From an uncultured Bacilli bacterium (GTDB lineage Bacteria > Bacillota_I > Bacilli_A > RF39 > UBA660), in the NCBI GenBank assembly GCA_934149105.1, contig CAKPDP010000006.1:1-64000 (forward strand): a DNA stretch of 64,000 nt. The letters run 5' to 3'. Of the stretch, positions 45,886-55,266 are shown piece by piece. Within the stretch, counting starts at the first letter, position 1; the number at the start of each line of letters is the position of its first letter. The notes below the pieces were generated by a model, which searched no databases, was not told where the DNA came from, and saw only the letters and a program-made list of their open reading frames with translations. Made by a program: the position numbers and the translations under genes.

Positions 45886-46568
45886 TTCTGATTAGCTCCT
45901 ATATTTATAGAAAGTTTATAATTAGCATCTATACCTTCACCAATAGAAGTATCATTATCACTATCGATCCATTTCCAATCTAATGTATAAGAAATAGCCT
46001 CTTTAGCTTTAACCACTATATTTCTTTGTTCTAGCTTAGAAACATCTTCGTATTTTTCTTCACTACCAGTTAAATAAATACCTTTACTTCTTAATTTATA
46101 CTTCATATTAATGTTATAAGGATTTTCTTCTATCATTTTAATATCTACTACAATATCAAAATCATTATTATTTCTTATAACAAAAACATAACTATTTGAT
46201 GAATTTGGAGCAATCTTAGAAGTATATTCATATGCCTGATTACTAAATATTCTAAGTGTTTTATCTCCCCAAACAGTATAATTATCACTAACTATTAAAC
46301 CATTATTATCATCTGGCTTATCTTTACCAATATCAGTATTTTTATTATTACCATCACCAAATGTCGACTCTGTATTTGATAAATCATCATTTTTTTGATC
46401 ACATTTTGAACAATCACAACTAATATCAAAAATATCAACATTTCCCGTTGGCGTTAACGAATCATGATGATTAATATAACCAAAATTAAGAATAAGGAGA
46501 TAAACTAAGACTATAAGTAATATACCAAAAAATAGAACAATCTTTAGTACTTTATTCCTATCTTTCAT
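45882..46568 (-). CDS. TasA-like anchored surface protein with Cys cluster
   Basis: The 228-aa product has a membrane segment (about residues 9-28), then a CDCSKCD cluster, a disordered Asn/Asp/Lys linker (about 60-85), and a beta-rich domain ending in YTLDWKWIDSDNDTSIGEG, which resembles the end of TasA/CalY domains (W-x-W followed by acidic residues). The Cys cluster just outside the membrane is unusual for this family and could bind metal or form disulfides. The start codon is 45 nt downstream of the main TasA-like gene. Confidence 0.65.
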   Translation of the reverse strand: MKDRNKVLKIVLFFGILLIVLVYLLILNFGYINHHDSLTPTGNVDIFDISCDCSKCDQKNDDLSNTESTFGDGNNKNTDIGKDKPDDNNGLIVSDNYTVWGDKTLRIFSNQAYEYTSKIAPNSSNSYVFVIRNNNDFDIVVDIKMIEENPYNINMKYKLRSKGIYLTGSEEKYEDVSKLEQRNIVVKAKEAISYTLDWKWIDSDNDTSIGEGIDANYKLSINIGANQK

Positions 46569-46612
46569 ATTCTTTATCTCCTTTTCCTTCTTCTAAATAT
46601 TTTTAATTAATA

Positions 46613-47206
46613 TTAATCAATTTGTGTAAATGTAGACGTTACTTGAGTCTCAACAGTTGGTGCTGTTGTTGCTTCTCCTAAAGCCGTATCAGCTGTATCT
46701 CTATCTGTACCATCAAAAGCCCATCTCCAGTAAATAGTTACTTCTTCACTAGTCTTACCATTTGTCTTTCCATCATAGTCTAAATTAACCTCTTTTGTTA
46801 ACTCACTAGCCTTTTTCCAAGTAGTTTTATCTAATGAATATTCAATTGGAACATTACTTGTATTTGATGTTTCTTTTAATGTAACTACAGCCTTAACATC
46901 AACTTCTGATTTATTTGTTAAAGTTGTAGTAAATTCTCCACCAGTACCTGGTGCTATTTTACCTGTAGCAACATTTTCTTCCTTAGCAGAAAGATCTGCC
47001 TCTTTAACTGTATCAAATAAACTTATTGTTGCATTTTGTTCTTTATTTAAATTACTAGCTTCTACACTAAATTTAGCTACTGTTGCAGTATCACTACCAC
47101 TTAATGCTCTAGTATATTTAGCATAAGTTCCACTTACAAAATAACTACCTACAGCAATTACTCCTAATAATAACATTACACCTAACTTTTTAGTATTATT
47201 CTTCAT
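46613..47206 (-). CDS. TasA/CalY-like major fibre subunit
   Basis: This is the clearest TasA-like protein. It has a signal sequence (LGVMLLLGVIAVGSYFVSG), the processing region TYAKYTRALSGSDTATVAKF and an immunoglobulin-like body with IAPGTGGEFTTTLTNKSEVD and the terminal TIYWRWAFDGTDRDTAD. TasA forms amyloid-like matrix fibres in Bacillus biofilms after SipW cleavage. The 197-aa product has the operon's strongest SD (GAGGAGGTGG), as expected for a major subunit. That SD sets the start at ATG 47206 rather than the codon at 47215. It follows a SipW-type peptidase gene. Confidence 0.82.
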   Translation of the reverse strand: MKNNTKKLGVMLLLGVIAVGSYFVSGTYAKYTRALSGSDTATVAKFSVEASNLNKEQNATISLFDTVKEADLSAKEENVATGKIAPGTGGEFTTTLTNKSEVDVKAVVTLKETSNTSNVPIEYSLDKTTWKKASELTKEVNLDYDGKTNGKTSEEVTIYWRWAFDGTDRDTADTALGEATTAPTVETQVTSTFTQID

Positions 47207-47276
47207 TTGATCCACCTCCTCTCAAATTGATAATCTATATATAAACACTACAACGATAATGCTTATACCTTATTAA

Positions 47277-47852
47277 CTATTTATCTTCTTTTTTATTTGC
47301 TCTCCTATATTCTTCTAATTCTTTTCTATCGCTAAGAGATAATTTACTATTATCAATCAAGATAAAGATAGTTTCCCCAACAGCAATTATTATTAAGGTA
47401 ACAATAAGAGTTGATGGTTTTTGCATAAATAATAAAACATTCCCAAATCCTGAAATTTTATTGATATAAATTCCTTCTATATTATCTTCTTCTACATAAC
47501 CACTATCTTTTATATTATTGTTATCACCTTTAGTAACAAACTTCGTTACCCCATTATCTTTTATAATTTCTACAATTCTATGAGTAACAATATAATTATC
47601 AGTATCTTTAAAAGCAATAATATCATTAACCTTTAAATCATTAACATCTACATTCTTTACAATTGCCAAATCTCCCTTATATAGTTCTGTTTCCATAGAT
47701 CCTGATAATACAATAAAAGGTTTATATCCCAATATTGTAGGTATCTCATCAGGATTAGTTTTTTTTTGAACAAATACAATTCCAATCAAAATAACTAACA
47801 ATACCAAAACACTTATAACTATATATCCTAAAACTTTTCCTACCTTTTTCAT
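47277..47852 (-). CDS. sipW: SipW-type signal peptidase I (first copy)
   Basis: This is the first gene of the fibre operon. Motifs are FIVLSGSMETELYKGDLAIV (catalytic Ser), IVTHRIVEII (His in place of Lys, SipW type) and TKGDNNNIKDSG. Two membrane helices bracket the catalytic region, and the C-terminus is charged (LEEYRRANKKEDK). It is immediately upstream of the main TasA-like gene, as sipW is of tasA in B. subtilis, so it is the best candidate for the true SipW orthologue. AGGAG lies 8 nt before the ATG. Confidence 0.9.
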   Translation of the reverse strand: MKKVGKVLGYIVISVLVLLVILIGIVFVQKKTNPDEIPTILGYKPFIVLSGSMETELYKGDLAIVKNVDVNDLKVNDIIAFKDTDNYIVTHRIVEIIKDNGVTKFVTKGDNNNIKDSGYVEEDNIEGIYINKISGFGNVLLFMQKPSTLIVTLIIIAVGETIFILIDNSKLSLSDRKELEEYRRANKKEDK

Positions 47853-47938
47853 TTTTACTACTCCTACGTTAATATTAACAAGAAAAAAGATTCTACTATG
47901 TGTATAAACTTTCTCTTTATTCTCTCTAGCATGAATTA

Positions 47939-47947
47939 ATTATATCA
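47939..47947 (-). promoter_or_regulatory. Candidate extended -10 of the fibre operon
   Basis: On the minus strand TGATATAAT forms an extended -10, about 87 nt ahead of the first gene. No good -35 is present, which would fit activator-dependent expression. Confidence 0.4.
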
Positions 47948-48000
47948 TGAATTTTCTAATTTTTATACATAATCCTCCAAAATTCTTAATAAAAATAAAT

Positions 48001-48026
48001 AAAAAGCATAGATTAAATTTCTATAC
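48001..48026 (-). terminator. Terminator of priA and the 453-aa gene
   Basis: GTATAGA / TCTATGC with a 7-nt loop and a long T-rich tail on the minus strand. It isolates the fibre operon from the genes upstream. Confidence 0.65.
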
Positions 48027-48031
48027 CTTTA

Positions 48032-49393
48032 TTAACTCTCTATAATTAACTTAACACTACCATTATCTAAATAATCATCATCCATAAGCATATATTTAGC
48101 CTTATACTCAAAATCATTCTCTAACTCTTCTCTAGCTCTTAAATTATCCTTTAACTTATTCTCTTCTAAATAACTATTATAATAACTCTTAATCTCTTCT
48201 AATAACATATCTTTCTTATTGTCACTATCAATATAAGGAATAACTATCTTATTAATAAAATCTCTATAATAAATATCTCTTGTACTATTCTTAATCTTAT
48301 CTCTAAGAACATTCTTATCCATAACAAATCCCTCTATTTGCCTATTCCTTAACATATCTTCTAAATGCGTAAGCAAATTACCACTCTTATACTTCTTATA
48401 AAGTTTATATTCCTGATCGTTACCCTCATCTATTTCATCAACATAACAAAAAATAATCTTCCCAATCTTAAAATAAATTCTATCTCCCTTAATTATCTTA
48501 TATCTAATATTATGTAAATATAAATAATTAGCAATATCTACCTCTTCTAAATAATCTACCTTCTCATCATTAATCGTAAGCAAATTACTTCTTCTCTTTT
48601 CAATAATCTTTGTCATATAATCTTTCTTAGATATTCCACTTTGAATAAACTTCCTAGTAATCATATAATTATGATAATCATTAATAGTATCATAATCATA
48701 AACATCTTTATTAAAATATAAATACCTATAATTAACTATATACTCTCTCAATAATTCCTTATTACTAAATATCTTCTTCTTAAAATAATCTTCTATTATC
48801 CTATATTTTTCTCTCTCTTTAATAACCTTAACATCATTATCTCTTTGGTATTTATCAATAATCTCACTATACACATATACCAAGATCTTAAGATCATATT
48901 TCTTTAAAATAACTTCTAAAGAATCTTTAATCTTACTTCTCTTAACTATTACTATAATATCTTTATCTTGATATTTCATCTTATCTTTTAAATATCTAAT
49001 TTTACTAAGAAATAACATAATCTTTTGATAATCATTCTTATTCTTAATATCAACATTATCCATAACCATTATTAATTCTCTATCTTCTAAAGACAAGCTA
49101 ACCTTTTCATAGATATTATCAAAATATTCTTTATCTACATCTAAATGCTTCTTAATATATTTCTTATTATGATGTTTAATAAAAGAATTCTCTCTTAATT
49201 TTATCTTCTTAAACTTCAAATAACTAACATTATCTTTAAGTTCTATATATTTCTCACATTCCTGATCTAAATAACTATATTTATACCAAAAATCTTCATA
49301 CATCTTCTTAGTAATATATACATCCTTAGCCATAAATCTAGTATATTTCTCTAAACAATTATCTAACTCTTCTAATATTACCTCTAGTTCCAC
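48032..49393 (-). CDS. Hypothetical 453-aa charged protein
   Basis: I do not recognise this as a named family. It is soluble, very rich in Lys, Tyr, Asp and Ile, and largely helical. The stretch KVDYLEEVDIANYLYLHNIRYK is reminiscent of the (S/Y)xEExxIANxLxxNGIxY segment in UvrD/HelD-like proteins that leads into a nuclease domain, but no helicase motifs are present. It starts at GTG with AGGTG upstream, 14 nt after the priA stop, and shares that transcript. A DNA-related role is only a guess from the neighbour and that short match. Confidence 0.5.
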   Translation of the reverse strand: MELEVILEELDNCLEKYTRFMAKDVYITKKMYEDFWYKYSYLDQECEKYIELKDNVSYLKFKKIKLRENSFIKHHNKKYIKKHLDVDKEYFDNIYEKVSLSLEDRELIMVMDNVDIKNKNDYQKIMLFLSKIRYLKDKMKYQDKDIIVIVKRSKIKDSLEVILKKYDLKILVYVYSEIIDKYQRDNDVKVIKEREKYRIIEDYFKKKIFSNKELLREYIVNYRYLYFNKDVYDYDTINDYHNYMITRKFIQSGISKKDYMTKIIEKRRSNLLTINDEKVDYLEEVDIANYLYLHNIRYKIIKGDRIYFKIGKIIFCYVDEIDEGNDQEYKLYKKYKSGNLLTHLEDMLRNRQIEGFVMDKNVLRDKIKNSTRDIYYRDFINKIVIPYIDSDNKKDMLLEEIKSYYNSYLEENKLKDNLRAREELENDFEYKAKYMLMDDDYLDNGSVKLIIES

Positions 49394-49407
49394 CTATCAC
49401 ACCTGCC

Positions 49408-51597
49408 TTATAATCTTATTGGATTAATATCTACCTCAACCTTAACCTTATCATTAATCTTATACTGCTTATCTATCTCTTTAAGTACTACCTTTAACAA
49501 AGTATCATCTCTATACTTAATAATACACTGAAAAGAATATATATTATTGATCTTAAAAACATTAGCCATCGTTGGCCCTAAAACCACATATTCCTGATTC
49601 AATCTATATCTTAAATAATCCCCTATCTTATTAGCTTCTCTAAATCCCATATCATAATCCTTAGTCGATATCTTAATCAAAGTCAAATAATAATATGGAG
49701 GATACTTCAACTGTTTCCTAAGTTTCATCTCTTCTTTATAAAAATTTATATAATCATGCTTCTGTGATAAAACAATACTATAATTAGTATCATTATACGT
49801 TTGAATTACTACCTCGCCTTTCATATCTCCTCGGCCCGCTCTTCCTGATACCTGACAAAGTAATTCAAACGTCCTCTCAGCACTTCTAAAATCTGGAACA
49901 TTCAACGACGTATCAGCATTAATAACCCCTACTAAAGTAACTAAAGGAAAATCTAATCCCTTAGCAATCATCTGAGTTCCTAATAATACATCATATTTAT
50001 GTTCCCCAAAATCATTAATAATCTTCTCATGCATTCCTTTTCTAGACGTAGTATCCATATCCATTCTTACTACCCTAATATCATTATACATCTTCTTAAG
50101 TTCTTCTTCAAGTCTTTCCGTCCCTAGACCAAAATCCTTAATTTTCTCACAACCACATTTTGGACACTTTCTAGGTCTCTTAAGAGCATAACCACAATAA
50201 TGACATCTCATAATATCACTAGTCTTATGATAAGTTAAACTAATATCACATCTCGGGCACTTAAACGTCTCCCCACAATTACCACAAGTAAGCATCGAAG
50301 AATAACCTCTTCTATTTAAAAGTAAAATTACCTGTTCCTTTTTATCCAATCTCTCTTGAATTTTATTTTTTAACAATTCTGAAAAAATAAAATTCCCTTT
50401 CCGTAACTCTTGCTTCATATCAACTATATTAACTAAAGGTAGTTCTCCCTTGCCTGCTCTTTTTGTTAATACCAGTAACTTATAGACCTTATTACCCGCT
50501 CTAGCAAAAGACTCCAAAGTAGGAGTAGCACTTCCCATCACTATTGGACAATTATTATACTTTCCCCTCCAAATAGCAATATCCTTAGCGTCATACCTTG
50601 GATAATTATCTTGCTTATAACTGGTAGAATGCTCTTCATCAATAATAACAATTCCCAAATTCTTAACTGGTGCAAAAATAGCACTTCTAGCCCCTACAAC
50701 AATTGAAACCTTATTTTCTTTAATTTTCCTATATTCATCATATCTTTCTGGATCCGATAAACCACTATGTAAAATAGCTACTCTCTCCCCAAATCTTGCT
50801 ACAAATCTACTAACAATTTGTGGTGTCAAACTAATCTCCGGTACTAACATAATAGCTTGTTTTCTCTCTGCAATAACCCTAGAAATTATATTCATATACA
50901 CTTCCGTCTTACCACTACCTGTAACCCCATACAATAAATAAATTAAATTACTATTAAGATTACTAACCACCTCTGAAACAACTTTTTCCTGTTCCTTATT
51001 AAGTATTACTTTTTTATCCTCATTATGATTAATATATTTATATCTATAACCCTCTTCTTGTTCTATCTTTATTATTCCTTTTTTCTCTAAAGTCTTAATA
51101 TTACTAGACATCTTTGTAACAACAACCCTATCTTCCCCAAGTAATTGTTCTATTATTTCTCGTTGCCCCTCAAACCTACACTTATCTAGATATTTTCTAA
51201 CCTCTTCCTTACTAACATTCAAGCTCATATATTTAATCATCTTTATCTTAATATTAGTCTTCTCACTAGCCTTAAGTGCCTTAGGTAACATAAGTTGATA
51301 TGCCATAATCAAAGAACATAAAGTAACCTCACTAATATATTTACCTAATTTTAACATCTCATCATTCAAAACCTGATAACTATCTATTACTTCTAATATA
51401 TCTCTAACTTCATATTCTGTAACTAAATCATTATCTTTAACAATCTCTAACACAAATCCCTCTAAAGATCTATTTCCAAATGGTACCTTAACTCTATATC
51501 CTACCCCTATCTTATTCATTAAAGAAGAAGGTACCCTATACATAAAAGTTTTATCTAATTTCTTGGCCCCTATCTCTACTATAACCTTAGCATACAT
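49408..51597 (-). CDS. priA: Primosomal helicase PriA
   Basis: PriA restarts stalled replication forks. The 729-aa protein has an N-terminal DNA-binding domain, Walker A (GVTGSGKTEVYM), DEEH box (VIIDEEHSTSYKQ), helicase motifs (GSATPTLES; LLNRRGYSSML), the inserted zinc-binding region (CGNCGETFKCPRC; CHYCGYALKRPRKCPKCG) and a C-terminal domain ending in VEVDINPIRL. The SD GGAGGAGG precedes the ATG. Confidence 0.97.
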   Translation of the reverse strand: MYAKVIVEIGAKKLDKTFMYRVPSSLMNKIGVGYRVKVPFGNRSLEGFVLEIVKDNDLVTEYEVRDILEVIDSYQVLNDEMLKLGKYISEVTLCSLIMAYQLMLPKALKASEKTNIKIKMIKYMSLNVSKEEVRKYLDKCRFEGQREIIEQLLGEDRVVVTKMSSNIKTLEKKGIIKIEQEEGYRYKYINHNEDKKVILNKEQEKVVSEVVSNLNSNLIYLLYGVTGSGKTEVYMNIISRVIAERKQAIMLVPEISLTPQIVSRFVARFGERVAILHSGLSDPERYDEYRKIKENKVSIVVGARSAIFAPVKNLGIVIIDEEHSTSYKQDNYPRYDAKDIAIWRGKYNNCPIVMGSATPTLESFARAGNKVYKLLVLTKRAGKGELPLVNIVDMKQELRKGNFIFSELLKNKIQERLDKKEQVILLLNRRGYSSMLTCGNCGETFKCPRCDISLTYHKTSDIMRCHYCGYALKRPRKCPKCGCEKIKDFGLGTERLEEELKKMYNDIRVVRMDMDTTSRKGMHEKIINDFGEHKYDVLLGTQMIAKGLDFPLVTLVGVINADTSLNVPDFRSAERTFELLCQVSGRAGRGDMKGEVVIQTYNDTNYSIVLSQKHDYINFYKEEMKLRKQLKYPPYYYLTLIKISTKDYDMGFREANKIGDYLRYRLNQEYVVLGPTMANVFKINNIYSFQCIIKYRDDTLLKVVLKEIDKQYKINDKVKVEVDINPIRL

Positions 51598-51743
51598 ATA
51601 ACTACCTCCTCCAATTATTTATTACTTATAATTATAAAATAAATATTCTTATATTTTTCATAATCAACTTCTAATTAACAAAAAGACTATTATAGAAATT
51701 TATAAAAACATACTCATATAAGGCAAAAAAAAAGACACTCATG
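51598..51743 (-). other. Gap between priA and the surface module
   Basis: The minus strand holds a nine-T run at about 51727-51735 just after a short ATGTT/AACAT stem, a possible terminator of the membrane-protein gene. Nothing else is evident. Confidence 0.35.
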
Positions 51744-52991
51744 TTATTTAACATCTTCAAGCATCTTTTTATATAAATTATATTGTCTAATAGAAAATTT
51801 ATTTAATAGATTAACACTTAAAGCATCATCCATAGTAATTATAGACTTACCATCATTATCTGCCTTAACTTGATTTAACATATCATAAAATAATTTATAA
51901 TCTTCTTTAGTATATTTGTGTTCAATATTTTCAGAAGCTTTACTATTCATAATTACTCCTAAATCTAACTTCTTCTCTTCTTGTTTTTCTACTAATTTAT
52001 TAAACTCCGGAATATAATTATTTTCATCTATCTTTTTATCAATTACTTTTTCTTTTCTATCAGAAACAATCACTGGTTTCATATTCATAAGAACATTTAA
52101 ACCATTATTAGAATCATCATTTCTTAAACTATCTAATCTAACATTCTCTTTTTTAACAAAATCATTAAAATTAATACTATTATTAATATTTTCTACTTTC
52201 AAAACTTTTTTATCTACATCATTATTACTTATAACATTACTACTCGTATCATCAATAAGTTTATCTTTAACATCAATAACACTAGTAACAACCTTACTAT
52301 CTTTATATAAAGGATGTACTTCTAAATTCTTATTAATATCTTGTTCATTTATACTAACTTCTAATTTGTTAACATCACAAATATCATTCATCTCTACAGC
52401 CTCTGATCCCATTTTCTTATTTTCAATAATAAGTAAAATAGAATTTATAATAGATATAATTAATAATACTAACATCCATAATATAAATACACTAGTTGTA
52501 AGTTCAATCAAAGTTACAAAATAATTATTTGTATACATACTATTACTAGATAAAATATCTATATCATTACTACCTACAGTATTAATTAAAATAAGTAATA
52601 AGAAATTAATTGCAAAAGCCATACCTTTATTTATATTCTTATATAATTTACTCATATTAGTACTAACAATAGATAATATCAAAATAATATTTGTAATTAA
52701 AATAATTGCTATATAAACATATAAAGAAGGGAAATATATATTTCTAAATATCATATTAAATATATTATCAAACATCTTAAACAAACTATTACTATTATAG
52801 AACAAAATAATTGTAAATCCTAATACAAAAGATAAAGTAATAATTAAACCCATCTTTTTATTATTAATCAATTTTAATCTATTTATAATAAAAACAGTCA
52901 TCGAAATTGCTAATATAGCAATGAATAAATAATTATTACTAACTAATTTCCATAATAAACCCATTTTATCTAAAATATTTAAATATTCCAT
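51744..52991 (-). CDS. Multi-pass membrane protein with long charged tail
   Basis: I do not recognise this 415-aa protein. The first 190 residues contain five or six membrane helices; the remaining 220 are charged and low-complexity (VIDVKDKLIDDTSSNVISNN), ending in a short helical region (YKLFYDMLNQVKADNDG; SIRQYNLYKKMLEDV). It is the third gene of the adhesin-sortase transcript, 17 nt after the sortase gene, with a GGGGGAT SD. Its position suggests a membrane partner in surface-protein assembly or sensing; that is inference from context alone. Confidence 0.55.
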   Translation of the reverse strand: MEYLNILDKMGLLWKLVSNNYLFIAILAISMTVFIINRLKLINNKKMGLIITLSFVLGFTIILFYNSNSLFKMFDNIFNMIFRNIYFPSLYVYIAIILITNIILILSIVSTNMSKLYKNINKGMAFAINFLLLILINTVGSNDIDILSSNSMYTNNYFVTLIELTTSVFILWMLVLLIISIINSILLIIENKKMGSEAVEMNDICDVNKLEVSINEQDINKNLEVHPLYKDSKVVTSVIDVKDKLIDDTSSNVISNNDVDKKVLKVENINNSINFNDFVKKENVRLDSLRNDDSNNGLNVLMNMKPVIVSDRKEKVIDKKIDENNYIPEFNKLVEKQEEKKLDLGVIMNSKASENIEHKYTKEDYKLFYDMLNQVKADNDGKSIITMDDALSVNLLNKFSIRQYNLYKKMLEDVK

Positions 52992-53008
52992 AATATCCCC
53001 CTTCTTTC

Positions 53009-53662
53009 TTATTTCTTACTAATAAGTTCTGCTATATATATAGTTTGTTTTGTATTATCTTTTAAATTACAAGTAATAAGAGTTAATGTACTCTTATTCT
53101 TATCCCTATAAATACTTACTGTCCCTGTTTTTAAAACATCATAAATATTTACTATCTTATAAGTATAAGTAACATTATTATACTTTATATAAGCTAAATC
53201 TCCATTTCCTAATTTATTTAAATTTGTAAAATAACTATTAGCATAATTACCAGAATGAGCCGCCAATATAACATTACCATAACTAACATCCGGATAATCC
53301 GATTCTTTTAAAATCATAATATTAGAATTAACTTCATTTAAACTAGAATCCTTATCATAAAATCCTCTTGAAATACCAGCCTTAGGAATACTGATTGTTG
53401 CTAAATAATATTCATAATTATTATCAGAAGAATTATTGTTATCTACATTTTCCTCCTCTTCCACAACAGTATCGGTATTATTATCAGTTTTTTCTTCTTC
53501 TCTATTCTGATCCACCTCATCTAATATTTCTAAATTAACACTACTAAATACCAAGTCCCTTTTCTCTTTAACATAATTAGATAACAAAAGGGTAAAACCT
53601 ATCGTTATAAGTAATACCCCAGTTGTTACTATAATTCTATTTTTCAAACTACTTTTGTTCAT
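53009..53662 (-). CDS. Sortase, atypical active site
   Basis: This membrane-anchored transpeptidase attaches surface proteins. It has an N-terminal helix (about residues 12-27), an Asp/Asn/Glu-rich linker, and the sortase beta-barrel with LAAHSGNY (catalytic His) and TLTLITCNLKDN (catalytic Cys). The catalytic Arg expected a few residues before the last strand is not there: the segment reads TKQTIYIAEL, with Gln at that position. Its start overlaps the adhesin gene by 14 nt, so the adhesin is probably its substrate. Confidence 0.88.
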   Translation of the reverse strand: MNKSSLKNRIIVTTGVLLITIGFTLLLSNYVKEKRDLVFSSVNLEILDEVDQNREEEKTDNNTDTVVEEEENVDNNNSSDNNYEYYLATISIPKAGISRGFYDKDSSLNEVNSNIMILKESDYPDVSYGNVILAAHSGNYANSYFTNLNKLGNGDLAYIKYNNVTYTYKIVNIYDVLKTGTVSIYRDKNKSTLTLITCNLKDNTKQTIYIAELISKK

Positions 53663-55211
53663 TTTTCTTTAATAACCTAACTAACATTATAGATCCTGCT
53701 ACTACTATTCCCAATCCTACAATATAAGGAGTAGTTTTAGCTAAAGATAATGTATTAGGAACATCAGGTATTATAGTAGGTGTTTGTTTATCGTACATAA
53801 TTATTTTATCTACTGTCTTACCATCTTGAGAAACTTTTCCATCTTTATCGATAACAAAAGTAATGCTTTCAGCCTTTTCATAGCCATCAGGTGCTGTAAT
53901 CTCAGTTAAAGTATAAGTACCTGCTATTAAATTGCTACAAGTATGTACTTTACCATCAGAAGTCCATTCACATACAACAGTACCTTTTTCATTCTTAACC
54001 TCTAACTTAGCCCCTTTAATTTCTTCAGAATTAGCTATATCTAATTTACTAATCTTAACATCAAAAGTCTTAGTTTCTGGTTTGTTTTTCATAACTTGAG
54101 TTGCTGTAACTTTACCTGCTACTACTTTAAAAGTAATAGTCTCAGTAGTTTTAACATAGCCCTCAGGAGCTATAGTTTCTGATAAAGTACAAGTTCCTTC
54201 TGGAACATCACTAAGTACTACTGGTTTTGTTGTTGAAACCCATTCTTTATTATAAGCCCCATTATTACAAGTTAACTTCAATGTAGCACCAGGTAATTCC
54301 TTACCATTAGTAGCATCTACTTTACTAATAGTAACTTGTGTTTTATTAATAGAACCACTTAAATCTACATTTTTAGATAAATTCTCTGAAGTTGTATAAG
54401 ACATTATTTGATATTTTGAATTACTAGGATTATATTCATAAGAATTATAAATCTTCTTACTAGCACTTACACTAACCTTAACACTATTAGTTAAAGTAGT
54501 AGCACTACTAGCAGGAACCTTTACCCTAAATCCTCCACTAATATCTTCCTTAACAGTACCCCTAGGTGCATTAGTAATTGTTACACTATAGTTTCCATTA
54601 GAAGAAACCTTAATATCATTTGATACATAATACTTACCATCACTACTTAAAGTAAAAGTTAAAGTATTAGTACTAGTACTTAAAGATAAACTCTTATCTT
54701 GGGAAGCACCATTCTCTGCTGCACTAACTAAAGATTTAATAGCATTAGCAACATCACTATTACTATTATAAACTTCTTTTCTTAAGTTCTCAACACTATT
54801 AGAGTGTCCTACCATACCAGTATCACGTAAATAAATCCATAACGCGCTCTGAGTAATGAAGTACTCTGTATCATTACTGTCATTAACTCCCATAGCCAAA
54901 ATATAATCTTCACCAGCATCAGTAATCTGACTACCCAACGAATAATTAACTCCATTAGGTGTTCTAGCCGAATAAGTCAAGCAATAAACATATTCACCTG
55001 TATTAGTAACATATTTAACATGGAAGTCTTCCAAAGTACTAAATGGTGCATCACTCCATATTCTACGACTCATATTAAGACTACTTGGTGCACTAGCAGC
55101 CTTAACAGTAGTTAAAGAGCCAACAAACACAGCAGCAAATACTAAGATAGCTATCAAAGTAATTCCTACTTTTTTCATCATATTATTTAATTTCAAAATG
55201 TTATTTTTCAT
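53649..55211 (-). CDS. Thioester-domain adhesin with Cna-B repeats
   Basis: After a signal peptide (about 1-36, ending TVKAAS) comes a thioester/TQXA domain: the reactive Cys in GEYVYCLTYSARTP and the Gln partner in FITQSALWIYLRD, which in studied adhesins form an internal thioester that captures host nucleophiles. A beta-domain follows, then two Cna-B/SpaA-type modules (VTISKVDATNGKELPGATL; VKISKLDIANSEEIKGAKL) each ending in an E-x-xAPxGY motif, and a C-terminal membrane helix with KKNEQK. The sorting motif is a variant, PDVPNTLSLA, near the helix. ATG 55211 follows GGGGGG; the first ATG (55217) lies in that SD. It heads an operon with the sortase. Confidence 0.88.
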   Translation of the reverse strand: MKNNILKLNNMMKKVGITLIAILVFAAVFVGSLTTVKAASAPSSLNMSRRIWSDAPFSTLEDFHVKYVTNTGEYVYCLTYSARTPNGVNYSLGSQITDAGEDYILAMGVNDSNDTEYFITQSALWIYLRDTGMVGHSNSVENLRKEVYNSNSDVANAIKSLVSAAENGASQDKSLSLSTSTNTLTFTLSSDGKYYVSNDIKVSSNGNYSVTITNAPRGTVKEDISGGFRVKVPASSATTLTNSVKVSVSASKKIYNSYEYNPSNSKYQIMSYTTSENLSKNVDLSGSINKTQVTISKVDATNGKELPGATLKLTCNNGAYNKEWVSTTKPVVLSDVPEGTCTLSETIAPEGYVKTTETITFKVVAGKVTATQVMKNKPETKTFDVKISKLDIANSEEIKGAKLEVKNEKGTVVCEWTSDGKVHTCSNLIAGTYTLTEITAPDGYEKAESITFVIDKDGKVSQDGKTVDKIIMYDKQTPTIIPDVPNTLSLAKTTPYIVGLGIVVAGSIMLVRLLKKNEQK

Positions 55212-55237
55212 ATCCATCCCCCCTGAAATTGTTATCT

Positions 55238-55266
55238 ATATTATCACAACTCCAACTTCTTGTCAA
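55238..55266 (-). promoter_or_regulatory. Sigma-A promoter of the adhesin-sortase operon
   Basis: TTGACA, 17 nt and TAATAT on the minus strand, ending 27 nt before the start. Confidence 0.7.
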
